Source: an uncultured Bacteroidales bacterium (GTDB taxonomy: Bacteria > Bacteroidota > Bacteroidia > Bacteroidales > Bacteroidaceae). Taken from it: a stretch of DNA of 38,288 nt. Shown one piece after another: positions 10,060 to 18,117 of this stretch; positions within the stretch are counted from its first letter, which is position 1; each line of letters begins with the position of its first letter. The notes under the pieces were generated by a model. The model worked only from the letters and a program-made list of their open reading frames with translations, made no database searches and was not told the DNA's origin. The stretch covers positions 1 through 38,288 of the forward strand of contig CADBQP010000012.1 of NCBI GenBank assembly GCA_902796835.1, in the 5' to 3' direction. Position numbers and translations under genes: made by a program.

Positions 10060-12498
10060 ATGAAAGTTCTGAAATTCGGTGGCACATCGGTGGGCACGGC
10101 CCAAGGCCTTGCCCACGTCAGGCACATTGTCGAGACCTCAGCCCAGGGCGCCGACACCACCATCATCGTCGTATCGGCACTCAGCGGTATCACCGATCAA
10201 CTCATTGCCACCGCCCAAACAGCCGCCCGCGGCGACGAAAGCTATCGCGACTGCGTGGCAGCCATGAAGCTGCGCCACCACCAAATCATACGCCAGGTCA
10301 TAGCCCCCGAGCAGCAGCCCCTGCTCAGCGAGCATATAGACCGCCTGTTCTATGAACTTTCGAGCATACTCCACGGCGCATACCTCATTCAGGAACTCAC
10401 TCCCAAAACGGCCGACACCATTGTGGCCTATGGCGAACGACTTTCATCGCTCATCTGCACCGCTCTCATAGCAGGAGCCACTCATCTCGATGCACGCTGC
10501 TTCATCAAAACACGACAAGAGGGAGCCAAACAAGTGGTAGACTTCGAGCAAACAAATGCCCTCATCAGGAAAACTTTTGAGGGCGTCAGAGGCATTGCAG
10601 TGACGGGAGGCTTCATTGCCACCGATTCTCAGAGCGGTGTCACCACCAACCTGGGCCGCGGCGGCTCCGACTACACGGCTGCCCTCATTGCAGCAGCCCT
10701 CGATGCCGAGGCTCTCGAAATATGGACAGATGTCGACGGATTCCTCACGGCCGACCCCACAGAAGTTCCCGCAGCCTACACCATCCCCAGCCTTAGCTAT
10801 GCCGAGGCCACCGAGCTCTGCAACTTTGGCGCCAAGGTGGTCTATCCGCCCACCATCTTCCCCGTGCGCGCCAAAAACATTCCCATCTACGTCAAAAACA
10901 CTTTCAACCCTGAAGGGCACGGTAGCGTCATCTGCCAAGACGCCCCCGCCTCGCGCAGTCTCATCCGAGGCATATCGAGCGTGGGCGACACCAGCATGGT
11001 CACCGTCAGCGGCATGTCAATGGTGGGTGTCATCGGCGTAAACCGCCGCATCTTTGGCACCCTTACCAATGCCGACATCAGCGTATTCATGGTGGCTCAG
11101 ACCTCGTCCGAAACCAGCACCACCCTCTGCCTCTCGCCACAAGACGCCCTGCGAGCCTGCCAAGAGCTCGACCAGGAATTTGCCAAGGAAATTAAAGACG
11201 GAGCCATGTATCCAGCCCGCCTGCAACAGGGCATGGCCACCGTGGCAGCCGTGGGAGAAGGCATGAACCACGTGCCAGGCATCATGGGGCGCCTCTTCAC
11301 CATCATGGGTCGCAACGGCATTAACGTACATGCAGCCGCCGTCAGCGCGCTCGAAACCAACATCTCGCTCGTGGTCGAAAAGTCGCAACTACGCAAGTCC
11401 ATGAACCTGCTCCACGACAGTTTCTTCCTCAGCCCCCACCAAGATATAAATGTCTTTCTATGCGGCACGGGCACAGTGGGCAGCAGCCTACTGCGCCAAA
11501 TCGAAAGCCAGCGCGAGGCACTGCTACGTAACCGCGCGCTCAAAGTCAATGTAGTGGGAATTGCCAACAGCCGCACAGCCATCTATAACCCCGATGGGCT
11601 ACAACTAAAAGGCTACGAAGCAGCGCTCGCCCAAAGCGCCAGCCCCGGCGGTATTGACACCATGGTGCGACAAATCAAGGAGATGAACCTATACAACAGC
11701 GTTTTCGTAGACTGCACGGCCAGCGCCGAAGTATCCTGTCACTATGCCCAGCTGCTCAGTAACAACGTGGCCGTTGTGGCAGCCAACAAGACCGCCGCAT
11801 CATCAGACTATGATCACTATGCTGCCCTCAAGCGCACAGCCCGCCAGCGCAGTGTGAAATTTCTCTTCGAAACCAACGTAGCCGCCGGTCTTCCCGTAAT
11901 CGGCACCATCAATGACCTGCGAGCCAGCGGCGACCACATACTCCGCATCGAGGCCGTGCTAAGCGGCACGCTCAATTTCATTTTCTCCACTCTATCGAGC
12001 CAAACAACCCTGAGCCAGGCAGTGCGCATGGCCGTGGAGCAAGGCTACAGCGAGCCCGACCCGCGCATAGACCTCAGCGGCACCGACGTAGTGCGTAAAA
12101 TCACCATACTGGCGAGAGAGAGCGGATATATGCTAAACACGAGCGACATTGCAGTCAACACTTTTTTGCCCCCCGAGCTCTTCCAAGGCACCCTTGAAGA
12201 TTTCTGGCTGGAGCTGCCCAAACTCGACGCCCAGTTCGAAGAGAGGCGAAAGGCGCTCGAACAATCCGGACGACGATGGTGTTACGCAGCACGTTTCGAA
12301 GAGGGCCGCGGCACAGTGGGGCTCATAGAAATCACACACCATCATCCCTTTGCGCGGCTCGAAGGCTCAAACAATATGGTACTGCTAACCACCGAGCGCT
12401 ACCGCCAGCACCCCATGCTCATACAAGGCTATGGCGCAGGAGCCGACGTAACCGCAGCCGGTGTCTTTGCCGACATTATGAGAGCCGTGGGAGCGTAG
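10060..12498 (+). CDS. thrA: Bifunctional aspartokinase / homoserine dehydrogenase
   Basis: Catalyses the first and third steps from aspartate towards threonine, methionine and lysine. The kinase domain begins at residue 1 (KFGGTSVG) and runs to about 285; two ACT-like regulatory domains follow to about 455. The dehydrogenase has its NAD(P) loop at FLCGTGTVGSS (about 466-476), K577 in AANKTAA, and the substrate region GTLNFIFSTL and GYSEPDPRIDLSGTD. The length of 812 matches E. coli ThrA-type enzymes. Feedback control through the ACT domains is expected from the family. Unlike the usual Bacteroides-type thrA-homoserine kinase-thrC arrangement, the next gene is on the opposite strand and unrelated. 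Confidence 0.97.
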   Translation: MKVLKFGGTSVGTAQGLAHVRHIVETSAQGADTTIIVVSALSGITDQLIATAQTAARGDESYRDCVAAMKLRHHQIIRQVIAPEQQPLLSEHIDRLFYELSSILHGAYLIQELTPKTADTIVAYGERLSSLICTALIAGATHLDARCFIKTRQEGAKQVVDFEQTNALIRKTFEGVRGIAVTGGFIATDSQSGVTTNLGRGGSDYTAALIAAALDAEALEIWTDVDGFLTADPTEVPAAYTIPSLSYAEATELCNFGAKVVYPPTIFPVRAKNIPIYVKNTFNPEGHGSVICQDAPASRSLIRGISSVGDTSMVTVSGMSMVGVIGVNRRIFGTLTNADISVFMVAQTSSETSTTLCLSPQDALRACQELDQEFAKEIKDGAMYPARLQQGMATVAAVGEGMNHVPGIMGRLFTIMGRNGINVHAAAVSALETNISLVVEKSQLRKSMNLLHDSFFLSPHQDINVFLCGTGTVGSSLLRQIESQREALLRNRALKVNVVGIANSRTAIYNPDGLQLKGYEAALAQSASPGGIDTMVRQIKEMNLYNSVFVDCTASAEVSCHYAQLLSNNVAVVAANKTAASSDYDHYAALKRTARQRSVKFLFETNVAAGLPVIGTINDLRASGDHILRIEAVLSGTLNFIFSTLSSQTTLSQAVRMAVEQGYSEPDPRIDLSGTDVVRKITILARESGYMLNTSDIAVNTFLPPELFQGTLEDFWLELPKLDAQFEERRKALEQSGRRWCYAARFEEGRGTVGLIEITHHHPFARLEGSNNMVLLTTERYRQHPMLIQGYGAGADVTAAGVFADIMRAVGA

Positions 12499-12547
12499 GA
12501 TAGTTAATATAATAAGAAGGAAAGAAGCAGGCAGGCACAGGCCCGAA

Positions 12548-13633
12548 CTATGTCCGAAGATAATCCTCGAGAAGCGAGGCAAATTCGTCGGCATTGCCCA
12601 CTCCCTGCCGCGCTATGTGGCGGCTCACACGGGTACGCATTTTATAAAGTTTCTGACGATAGGTGTCCATGAGGGCACCTATTTCATTATTGTCGAAGCC
12701 CAAGATGGTAAGTGCGCAGAGGCGGAGCGCCGAAGTGTCGCATTTGGGATAAGCGGCTTTGATTTTGCCTTGAAAGTCGGGCCGTCGCGCATCGGCCAGG
12801 TTCAGGAGCGTGGTCCAATCTTCTTCATCCATTCTGCCTGCGCGGGCAGCCACGAGTCGATAGTGGCGCAGTGTGTCGTCGCCACGCTCAAGAGTCTCCT
12901 GTCGCTGACGGTTTATGGCTTCCATGGCGCGCGTTAGTTCGTCGCGACGCTCCTCGGCCAGGCGCAACCTGCCACGCAGTTGCTCCACTTCGCCACCCAT
13001 GCTCTCTATGAGCATCTCTAAGTTGTCGCGATGTATTTCAAAATCGCGCTGCTGACGACGAAAGGCAGAGCGTTGCTCCTGAATGATGAGATTTTTGCGT
13101 CGGTCGTAAATTTGAAAGGCTATGCCAGAGGCTGCAATGAGCAAAAAAACGAACAAACCTCCCAAAAGCAAATCGCGGCTTTGGGTGTCTTTTTCTTCCT
13201 GCGAGGTTTTAGCGGTCGTTTCTTTGAGGTCACCTTTTCTCGTTGGCTGCGCTGCTGCCGTATAGCGCATGTGAGGCTGCTGGCGCAGGGCCTCTACGGC
13301 ATAAGCCAGAGCATCAGCATATTGCCCATCTTCCTTTTGTAAGATTATTTCAAGGCTGTCGGCCGCTTCCTGACATGCAGCACTGCGCAGCGCACGGTCG
13401 GCAATTAGCGAAAAACGGCTCAGAGCAGCCGTGTCGGCCTCGGCCATTCTGGGCTGAGCCACTCGTAGCAGCTCGAGCGCCAGTTGAGGATGATCGTCGG
13501 CCAGACGCGCAGCCATCTCCACTTCGTCGGGCGAGGAAGAACTGCACGAAGTCATTACCATCCCCCAAGAAAGGAGCACCACTTGAGCCAAAAGAAAAAA
13601 CAGACGAGCCATTAGAAATTTCGTTTTGCACAT
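12548..13633 (-). CDS. Membrane-spanning regulator: periplasmic helical domain, TM, coiled coil and HTH-like tail
   Basis: The N-terminus has a hydrophobic signal ending MTSC (C30), possibly a lipobox. Residues 35-120 form TPR-like helices (LADDHPQLALELLRVAQ), 155-175 one membrane span, 183-250 a charged coiled coil, and 300-345 a helix-turn-helix-like segment (LRLCALTILGFDNNEIGALMDTYRQKLYKMRTRV) resembling the LuxR/sigma-4-type tails of Bacteroidales TPR regulators. I infer a one-component sensor with the sensory part outside the inner membrane and DNA binding inside. Met8 is an alternative start giving a more ordinary signal peptide; the putative promoter lies very close to Met1. It is divergent from the NfeD-SPFH operon, a plausible target, though nothing in the sequence proves that. 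Confidence 0.75.
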   Translation of the reverse strand: MCKTKFLMARLFFLLAQVVLLSWGMVMTSCSSSSPDEVEMAARLADDHPQLALELLRVAQPRMAEADTAALSRFSLIADRALRSAACQEAADSLEIILQKEDGQYADALAYAVEALRQQPHMRYTAAAQPTRKGDLKETTAKTSQEEKDTQSRDLLLGGLFVFLLIAASGIAFQIYDRRKNLIIQEQRSAFRRQQRDFEIHRDNLEMLIESMGGEVEQLRGRLRLAEERRDELTRAMEAINRQRQETLERGDDTLRHYRLVAARAGRMDEEDWTTLLNLADARRPDFQGKIKAAYPKCDTSALRLCALTILGFDNNEIGALMDTYRQKLYKMRTRVSRHIARQGVGNADEFASLLEDYLRT

Positions 13634-13646
13634 TATTTTACGAGGG

Positions 13647-13654
13647 CGAAGTTA
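13647..13654 (-). promoter_or_regulatory. Possible -7 box (TAACTTCG) for the membrane regulator gene
   Basis: On the minus strand TAACTTCG matches TAnnTTTG with one change, 14 bases upstream of the first ATG. That would give a leader of only about 8 bases, or about 30 if Met8 (13612) is the true start. Confidence 0.4.
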
Positions 13655-13789
13655 ATAAAAATTTTAGTTCAAAGCCACGCAAACAAAACTTCTCCCCGCT
13701 TTTTTCGCCCAAGGCTGCTGCAAACAAAGATAACCACCTCTTCCATAAGAAACAAGCTCCTTGCAGATTATCAGATACTTACAACTTCG

Positions 13790-13829
13790 GTTTACACGAG
13801 TTTACATGAGTTTACGGCAGTTTACGCTC
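13790..13829 (+). repeat. Four tandem 10-bp direct repeats (GTTTACnnnn) before the NfeD-SPFH promoter
   Basis: GTTTACACGA, GTTTACATGA, GTTTACGGCA and GTTTACGCTC follow one another without gaps. The six-base core is invariant and the spacing is one helical turn. The array ends 18 bases before the -7 box at 13848, so the last unit covers the -33 region. The layout is that of an operator binding several protomers on one face of the helix. Confidence 0.65.
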
Positions 13830-13847
13830 CATTTTTCGCCAAAGTTA

Positions 13848-13855
13848 TATTTTTG
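13848..13855 (+). promoter_or_regulatory. -7 box (TATTTTTG) for the nfeD-SPFH operon
   Basis: Exact match to TAnnTTTG 28 bases before the ATG at 13884. There is no TTG at the usual upstream spacing; the GTTTAC repeats occupy that position, suggesting activator dependence (inference). Confidence 0.6.
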
Positions 13856-13883
13856 CACCACAATCAAACAAAAACTAAAAACC

Positions 13884-14339
13884 ATGATCGATTACATCGT
13901 AAACAACCTCTGGACTTTTTGGGCCATTGTAATGACCATCTGCGTGATTTTCGAACTCACCACTGGCGGTTTCTTCATGCTCTGCTTCGCCTTTGGCGCC
14001 CTTGCAGCCATTCCCTTCACCTTCGTAGGGCTCGACCTGCTATGGCAGATAGGCATTTTCACGCTGGCCTCGGCCGCTGCCATTTTTCTGGTGCGTCCCA
14101 TCGCCGTGCGCTACCTCCACACCACTGGCGAAATACCCCCAGCCAGCAATGCCGACGCCATCATTGGCCGCGAAGGCACCGTGAGTGAAGACATTCCTGA
14201 AAACGGATACGGCCGCGTAGCCCTCGACGGCGACGACTGGAAGGCACTGAGCACCGACGGCTCGGCCATAGAAAAAGGCACGCGCGTAGTCATCACCGCC
14301 CGCGACAGCCTCATCGTCACCGTGTCGGCAAAGAAATAA
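13884..14339 (+). CDS. NfeD-like membrane protein
   Basis: Short NfeD-family protein (151 residues) that typically partners an SPFH/stomatin protein in membrane microdomain organisation. Residues about 5-80 contain three hydrophobic helices (the third, WQIGIFTLASAAAIFLV, leads into RPIAVRYL). Residues 90-151 form the OB-fold domain (IIGREGTVSEDIPENGYGRVALDGDDWKA ... IEKGTRVVITA). I chose ATG 13884 because upstream codons overlap the promoter and repeats and add an unrelated basic extension. It is followed 35 bases later by the SPFH gene, the classic two-gene arrangement. Confidence 0.9.
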   Translation: MIDYIVNNLWTFWAIVMTICVIFELTTGGFFMLCFAFGALAAIPFTFVGLDLLWQIGIFTLASAAAIFLVRPIAVRYLHTTGEIPPASNADAIIGREGTVSEDIPENGYGRVALDGDDWKALSTDGSAIEKGTRVVITARDSLIVTVSAKK

Positions 14340-14374
14340 ACATACACATTTACTAATCCATAAAATCTACAACT

Positions 14375-15322
14375 ATGCTTTACCTACTTGGAGCACTCCT
14401 TCTTTTGGTGATCATCCTGGCCGTGAAGTCGCTGGTCATCATTCCTCAATCAGAAACTAAAATCATTGAGCGCCTCGGACGCTATCACGCCACACTGCAA
14501 CCGGGCATCAACGTCATCATCCCCTTCATTGACAGCGCCAAGCAAATTGTCGTGATGCGCAACCGCCGCTACATCTATAGCGACAGCATCGACTTGCGCG
14601 AACAGGTGTACGACTTCGACAAACAAAATGTTATCACCAAGGACAATGTGCAGACGGAGATCAACGCCCTGCTCTACTTCCAAATCGTTGACCCCTTCAA
14701 GGCAGTCTATGAAATCAACAACCTGCCCAACGCCATCGAAAAGCTCACGCAAACCACGCTGCGCAACATCATTGGCGAACTCGAACTCGACGAAACGCTC
14801 ACCTCGCGCGACACCATCAACACCAAGCTGCGCGCCGTGCTCGACGATGCCACCAACAAGTGGGGCGTCAAGGTGAACCGCGTAGAGCTGCAAGACATCA
14901 CGCCGCCCTCCACCGTGCTCATTGCAATGGAGAAGCAGATGCAAGCCGAACGAAACAAGCGCGCACTCATCCTTGAGAGCGAGGGCGAAAAAGCCAGCGC
15001 CATTCTGAAGTCGGAAGGCGACAAGATGGCCGTTATCAACACCGCCGAGGCCCAAAAGCAGAAGGCCATTCTCGAAGCCGAAGGTGAAGCAACAGCCCGC
15101 ATCCGCAAGGCCGAGGCCGAAGCCATCGCCATTCAGAAGGTAACCGAAGCTGTGGGACAGAGCACCAACCCGGCCAACTATCTTTTAGCCCAAAAGTATA
15201 TCCAAATGCTCGAACAACTGGGCGCAGGCAAGCAGGCAAAAACCGTATTCCTTCCCTTCGAAGCCAGCAACCTGCTGGGCTCGCTCGGAGGCATTCGCGA
15301 ACTTTTCAAGGAAGAAAAGTAA
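14375..15322 (+). CDS. SPFH/Band 7 (QmcA-like paraslipin) membrane protein
   Basis: Membrane-anchored scaffold protein related to E. coli QmcA/YbbK and mitochondrial SLP2-type paraslipins, thought to oligomerise and organise membrane domains or proteases. Residues 1-22 are a membrane anchor. The Band 7 domain spans about 23-190 (QSETKIIERLGRYHATLQPGIN near 27, RVELQDITPP near 169). A long Ala/Glu/Lys-rich helix follows (about 185-265), and the C-terminus has the NYLLAQKYIQML motif typical of the subgroup. Length 315 is normal. It is co-transcribed with the NfeD-like gene and ends at a strong terminator. Confidence 0.93.
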   Translation: MLYLLGALLLLVIILAVKSLVIIPQSETKIIERLGRYHATLQPGINVIIPFIDSAKQIVVMRNRRYIYSDSIDLREQVYDFDKQNVITKDNVQTEINALLYFQIVDPFKAVYEINNLPNAIEKLTQTTLRNIIGELELDETLTSRDTINTKLRAVLDDATNKWGVKVNRVELQDITPPSTVLIAMEKQMQAERNKRALILESEGEKASAILKSEGDKMAVINTAEAQKQKAILEAEGEATARIRKAEAEAIAIQKVTEAVGQSTNPANYLLAQKYIQMLEQLGAGKQAKTVFLPFEASNLLGSLGGIRELFKEEK

Positions 15323-15365
15323 TCCACCACTCTTTCGCAGCCTACCGCCCGCAAGGCTGCAAGCC

Positions 15366-15410
15366 AAATGGCCACTCCATCGGCATTCTACCGATGGAGT
15401 GGCCATTTTT
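15366..15410 (+). terminator. Strong intrinsic terminator after the SPFH gene
   Basis: Perfect 18-bp stem (15366-15383 with 15391-15408), 7-nt loop CATTCTA, and a run of five T at 15406-15410. It starts 44 bases after the SPFH stop codon. Confidence 0.92.
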
Positions 15411-15446
15411 ATGAAAATAATTGGCCTGAGGAAACAAAAAAAATCA

Positions 15447-15454
15447 TAACTTTG
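15447..15454 (+). promoter_or_regulatory. -7 box (TAACTTTG) for the DUF4923 lipoprotein gene
   Basis: Exact TAnnTTTG match. A TTG lies at 15421-15423, 23 bases upstream. The ATG is about 70 bases downstream, giving a leader of roughly 65 bases. Confidence 0.65.
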
Positions 15455-15524
15455 TGGCTCGAAACCTATGAAACGAGAAACAAATTAAGAAATCAAAAAT
15501 CATAAAACCGACTTACACACAAAA

Positions 15525-16223
15525 ATGAAAAAGACAATTCTTTGCGCTGCCCTTTGCGGCACCCTTTTGCTTTCGGGCTGCGGCACCACCGGAAACTCTT
15601 CGCAAAACATCCTTGGCAACATTGCCGGCGCCGTGCTGGGCGGAGGAAATTCCACGCAGACAGACAAAACCACATCCACACAGACGCAGACAAGCACCTC
15701 AGGAAGTTCCAACATCTTTGGCAACATTCTCTCATCTGTGCTCGGATCGGGCAGGCTCAGCCAGGAAGACCTCTACGGAAACTGGAAATACAAAAGTTCC
15801 GACTGCGTGTTCGAAACCGAAAACCTGCTGCTCAAGGCCGGCGGCGCTGCTGCTGCATCGAAAATCGAAAGCGAGCTCAACGGCTATATGACTACGGCCG
15901 GATTTAATGCCAACACTTGCCAGTTCACCTTCAACAAAGACAACACCTATACGGCCAAAATCGGCGGACGAACCATTTCGGGAAACTATACCTTTGACGA
16001 AAAAAACAAAACGGTGAAGATGACTGCCCTGGGCGGCCTGCTGAGCCTGACGCCCCACGTGGCCAAGAGCGGCAGCAACATTTCGCTGCTCTTCGAGGGC
16101 GACAAACTCCTCACCCTGGCCTCGACCGTTGGCGCCATAAGCGGCAACGACAAACTCAAGCTGGTGAGCAAACTGCTGAAGAAATATGACGGACTGCAAG
16201 TGGGCCTGCAAATGAACAAATAG
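15525..16223 (+). CDS. DUF4923-family lipoprotein
   Basis: The N-terminus has a lipoprotein signal with lipobox LLSGC, placing a lipidated Cys near residue 19, so the protein is membrane anchored outside the cytoplasm. After a low-complexity linker rich in Ser, Thr, Gly and Gln (about 22-75), the conserved domain starts at LYGNWKYKSSDCVFETENLL. It has the DUF4923 look: a helix (KIESELNGYMTTAGF), then beta strands (FTFNKDNTYTAKIGGRTISGNYTFDEKNKTVKM) suggesting a lipocalin-like sheet. The family is found in Bacteroidales and has no assigned function known to me. It has its own promoter and converges on the symporter gene 28 bases away. Confidence 0.85.
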   Translation: MKKTILCAALCGTLLLSGCGTTGNSSQNILGNIAGAVLGGGNSTQTDKTTSTQTQTSTSGSSNIFGNILSSVLGSGRLSQEDLYGNWKYKSSDCVFETENLLLKAGGAAAASKIESELNGYMTTAGFNANTCQFTFNKDNTYTAKIGGRTISGNYTFDEKNKTVKMTALGGLLSLTPHVAKSGSNISLLFEGDKLLTLASTVGAISGNDKLKLVSKLLKKYDGLQVGLQMNK

Positions 16224-16250
16224 GCACCGCCCTGCATTGCAAACAGCCTA

Positions 16251-17750
16251 CTAAGAAAAGTCCTGTTCCACAGTTGTGGCGACGGGGCTTTTTTTGCTGA
16301 TTATCCAAAGGCCCGCCATGGTGAGCAAACCATTGAGCATGAGCAACTCATAGCCAAACGTATAGCCCCAAAGGCGTGGCGCCCACGCATCGAGCAATCC
16401 ACACACCACGGGCGCCATGATGGCCACTACGGGCACCCACGCATCGAGCACAGTGCGGCGTGAAAGCATGCCAAAGGCGTAGAGCCCCAGCAGAGGGCCA
16501 TAGGTATAGCCGGCCAGCACGTAGATAGTGTTGATGATGCTTCCGCCCGCTGCAGCCTTGAAGAGAAGAATGCATAAAAAGAAAACCAGCGTAACCGCCA
16601 AATGCACGCGCCGACGAAGACGCAATGCCTGGGCTGCAGGAAGATGGCGCTCTTCAATTTTCAGAAAGTCAATACAGGCAGTTGTGGTGAGCGCCGTGAG
16701 CGCACTGTCGGCGCTCGAAAAGGCAGCGGACACTACACCGAGCGTGAAGGGCACCGCCACGAAACTTCCAAGCCAGCCACCACCCACCAGCATGGGGAGC
16801 AAACTATCGCCTGAGGCAGGAGCAGAAATGCCCTGGCGAGCACAAAATTCATAGAGCAGCACACCCATCGCGAGCAACAGCAAATTAACCGGTACAAATG
16901 CCATGCCATAGGAGCACATATCCTTTTGAGCATCGCGCAGCGAGCGACAAGTCAGATTCTTCTGCATCATGTCCTGATCAAGGCCCGTCATCACCACCAC
17001 AATGAACACGCCGCTCAAAAATTGGCGCCAAAAGTTTTGCGTGCTGCCGGGCTCAAAACAAAACACCTGGCCCATGGGGCTCGCCCAGACCGTGCGAACC
17101 ATGTCGGCAAGCCCCAGCTGCATGCGCCAGGCCAGCACCCCGATCACCGCCACCACCGAAAGCAGGAGACAAAGCGTTTGCAGCACATCGGTATGCACTA
17201 TAGAGCGAATGCCACTGCGGCGCGTATAAACCCAAATGAAGCAGAGAATGGCTCCCGCCGTCACGGCAAAGGGAATGCCAAAGGGCTCGGCCACAAACTG
17301 GTGAACCACCAGACAAGCCAGATACATACGCGCCGAGGCCCCCGCCATTTTGCTCAGAAAGAAAAACGACGAGCCCGTGCGTCGCGAGGCATTGCCAAAG
17401 CGCTCGCCCAGGTAGGCATAAATGCTCGTAAGACGCAGCCTGTAGTAGAGCGGCAATAGCACAAAGGCCACGGCCACATAGCCCAACACAAAGCCAAGGC
17501 ACATCTGAAGATAGGTCATCTGTGTGGAGCGCACCCAGCCAGGCACCGACACAAACGACACCCCACTCACACTGGCCCCTATCATGCCAAAGGCAACAAG
17601 CCACCATGGCGACTTGCGCGCCGCCAAAAAGAAATCGGCATTGCTGCCCTCGCCGGCCTTAGCCCGCGAAAGCCACATCAGCACAGCCGCATAAACAGCC
17701 AATACAAGCAAGGCAACAAACGAAGTGTAGACAGAAACCGTCATAGGCAC
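16251..17750 (-). CDS. Sodium:solute symporter (SSS family)
   Basis: Sodium-driven uptake of an organic solute across the inner membrane. The 499 residues contain about 13 hydrophobic segments. Family marks include WWLVAFGMIGASVSGVSFVSVPGW near 48-71, GLDQDMMQKNLTCRSLRDAQKDM near 258-280, and AAFSSADSALTALTTTACIDF near 345, the LeuT-fold TM8-type segment containing the sodium-site Ser residues. The sequence does not tell sugar, amino acid, sialic acid or carboxylate transport apart. It is divergent from the etf operon, with a long intergenic region holding a tandem palindrome array. Confidence 0.93.
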   Translation of the reverse strand: MPMTVSVYTSFVALLVLAVYAAVLMWLSRAKAGEGSNADFFLAARKSPWWLVAFGMIGASVSGVSFVSVPGWVRSTQMTYLQMCLGFVLGYVAVAFVLLPLYYRLRLTSIYAYLGERFGNASRRTGSSFFFLSKMAGASARMYLACLVVHQFVAEPFGIPFAVTAGAILCFIWVYTRRSGIRSIVHTDVLQTLCLLLSVVAVIGVLAWRMQLGLADMVRTVWASPMGQVFCFEPGSTQNFWRQFLSGVFIVVVMTGLDQDMMQKNLTCRSLRDAQKDMCSYGMAFVPVNLLLLAMGVLLYEFCARQGISAPASGDSLLPMLVGGGWLGSFVAVPFTLGVVSAAFSSADSALTALTTTACIDFLKIEERHLPAAQALRLRRRVHLAVTLVFFLCILLFKAAAGGSIINTIYVLAGYTYGPLLGLYAFGMLSRRTVLDAWVPVVAIMAPVVCGLLDAWAPRLWGYTFGYELLMLNGLLTMAGLWIISKKSPVATTVEQDFS

Positions 17751-17773
17751 ACATTTATAGTAATTTCAAGGCG

Positions 17774-17781
17774 CGAAATTA
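17774..17781 (-). promoter_or_regulatory. Possible -7 box (TAATTTCG) for the symporter gene
   Basis: On the minus strand TAATTTCG differs from TAnnTTTG at one position and lies 24 bases before the start codon. Confidence 0.4.
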
Positions 17782-17845
17782 AAAAGTGTAGCGCAATTAG
17801 GCAGCTACAACAAGCATGTTTTTTTCTGAAAGCCGAGCTAAATGA

Positions 17846-17938
17846 ATTCTCACCATGGTGGAAAAACTTTCTCACCACGGTGAAAAAACTTTCTCATCGG
17901 GGTGAAAAAACTTTCTCACCATGGTGAAAATACTTTCA
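17846..17938. repeat. Array 1 of 22-bp palindromic repeats (four units)
   Basis: Four 10-bp cores start exactly 22 bases apart: CACCATGGTG (17851), CACCACGGTG (17873), CATCGGGGTG (17895) and CACCATGGTG (17917). They are separated by near-constant linkers of the form GAAAAAACTTTCT. The 22-base period is not a multiple of three, so this is not a coding repeat, and there are no unique spacers. It lies in the 367-base divergent region between the symporter and etfB; the rest of that region holds the two promoters and nothing else I recognise. A sister array is at 31002-31084. Confidence 0.9.
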
Positions 17939-18025
17939 GCAGGCACCTGGGCAATTCCAAAAGCCCGACAAACACACAAAACCGGCACCTCGCGACCTCA
18001 AAAAACGCAAAAAACACCACAGGCG

Positions 18026-18056
18026 TTGCCCCACCTAAAAAAAAATAGTAACTTTG
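18026..18056 (+). promoter_or_regulatory. Promoter of the etfBA operon
   Basis: TTG at 18026-18028, a 20-base spacer, then TAACTTTG at 18049-18056, an exact -7 match. The start codon of etfB is 62 bases downstream. Confidence 0.75.
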
Positions 18057-18117
18057 CAAAGAAATATAGCCTCTCAAAAAAAAGGAAACAAACAACAAAA
18101 CAAATAACATCAAAACT

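Noticed and set aside
17846-17938. CRISPR array
   Set aside because: Units are only 22 bases, repeat core and linker alike, and there are no unique spacers and no cas genes.
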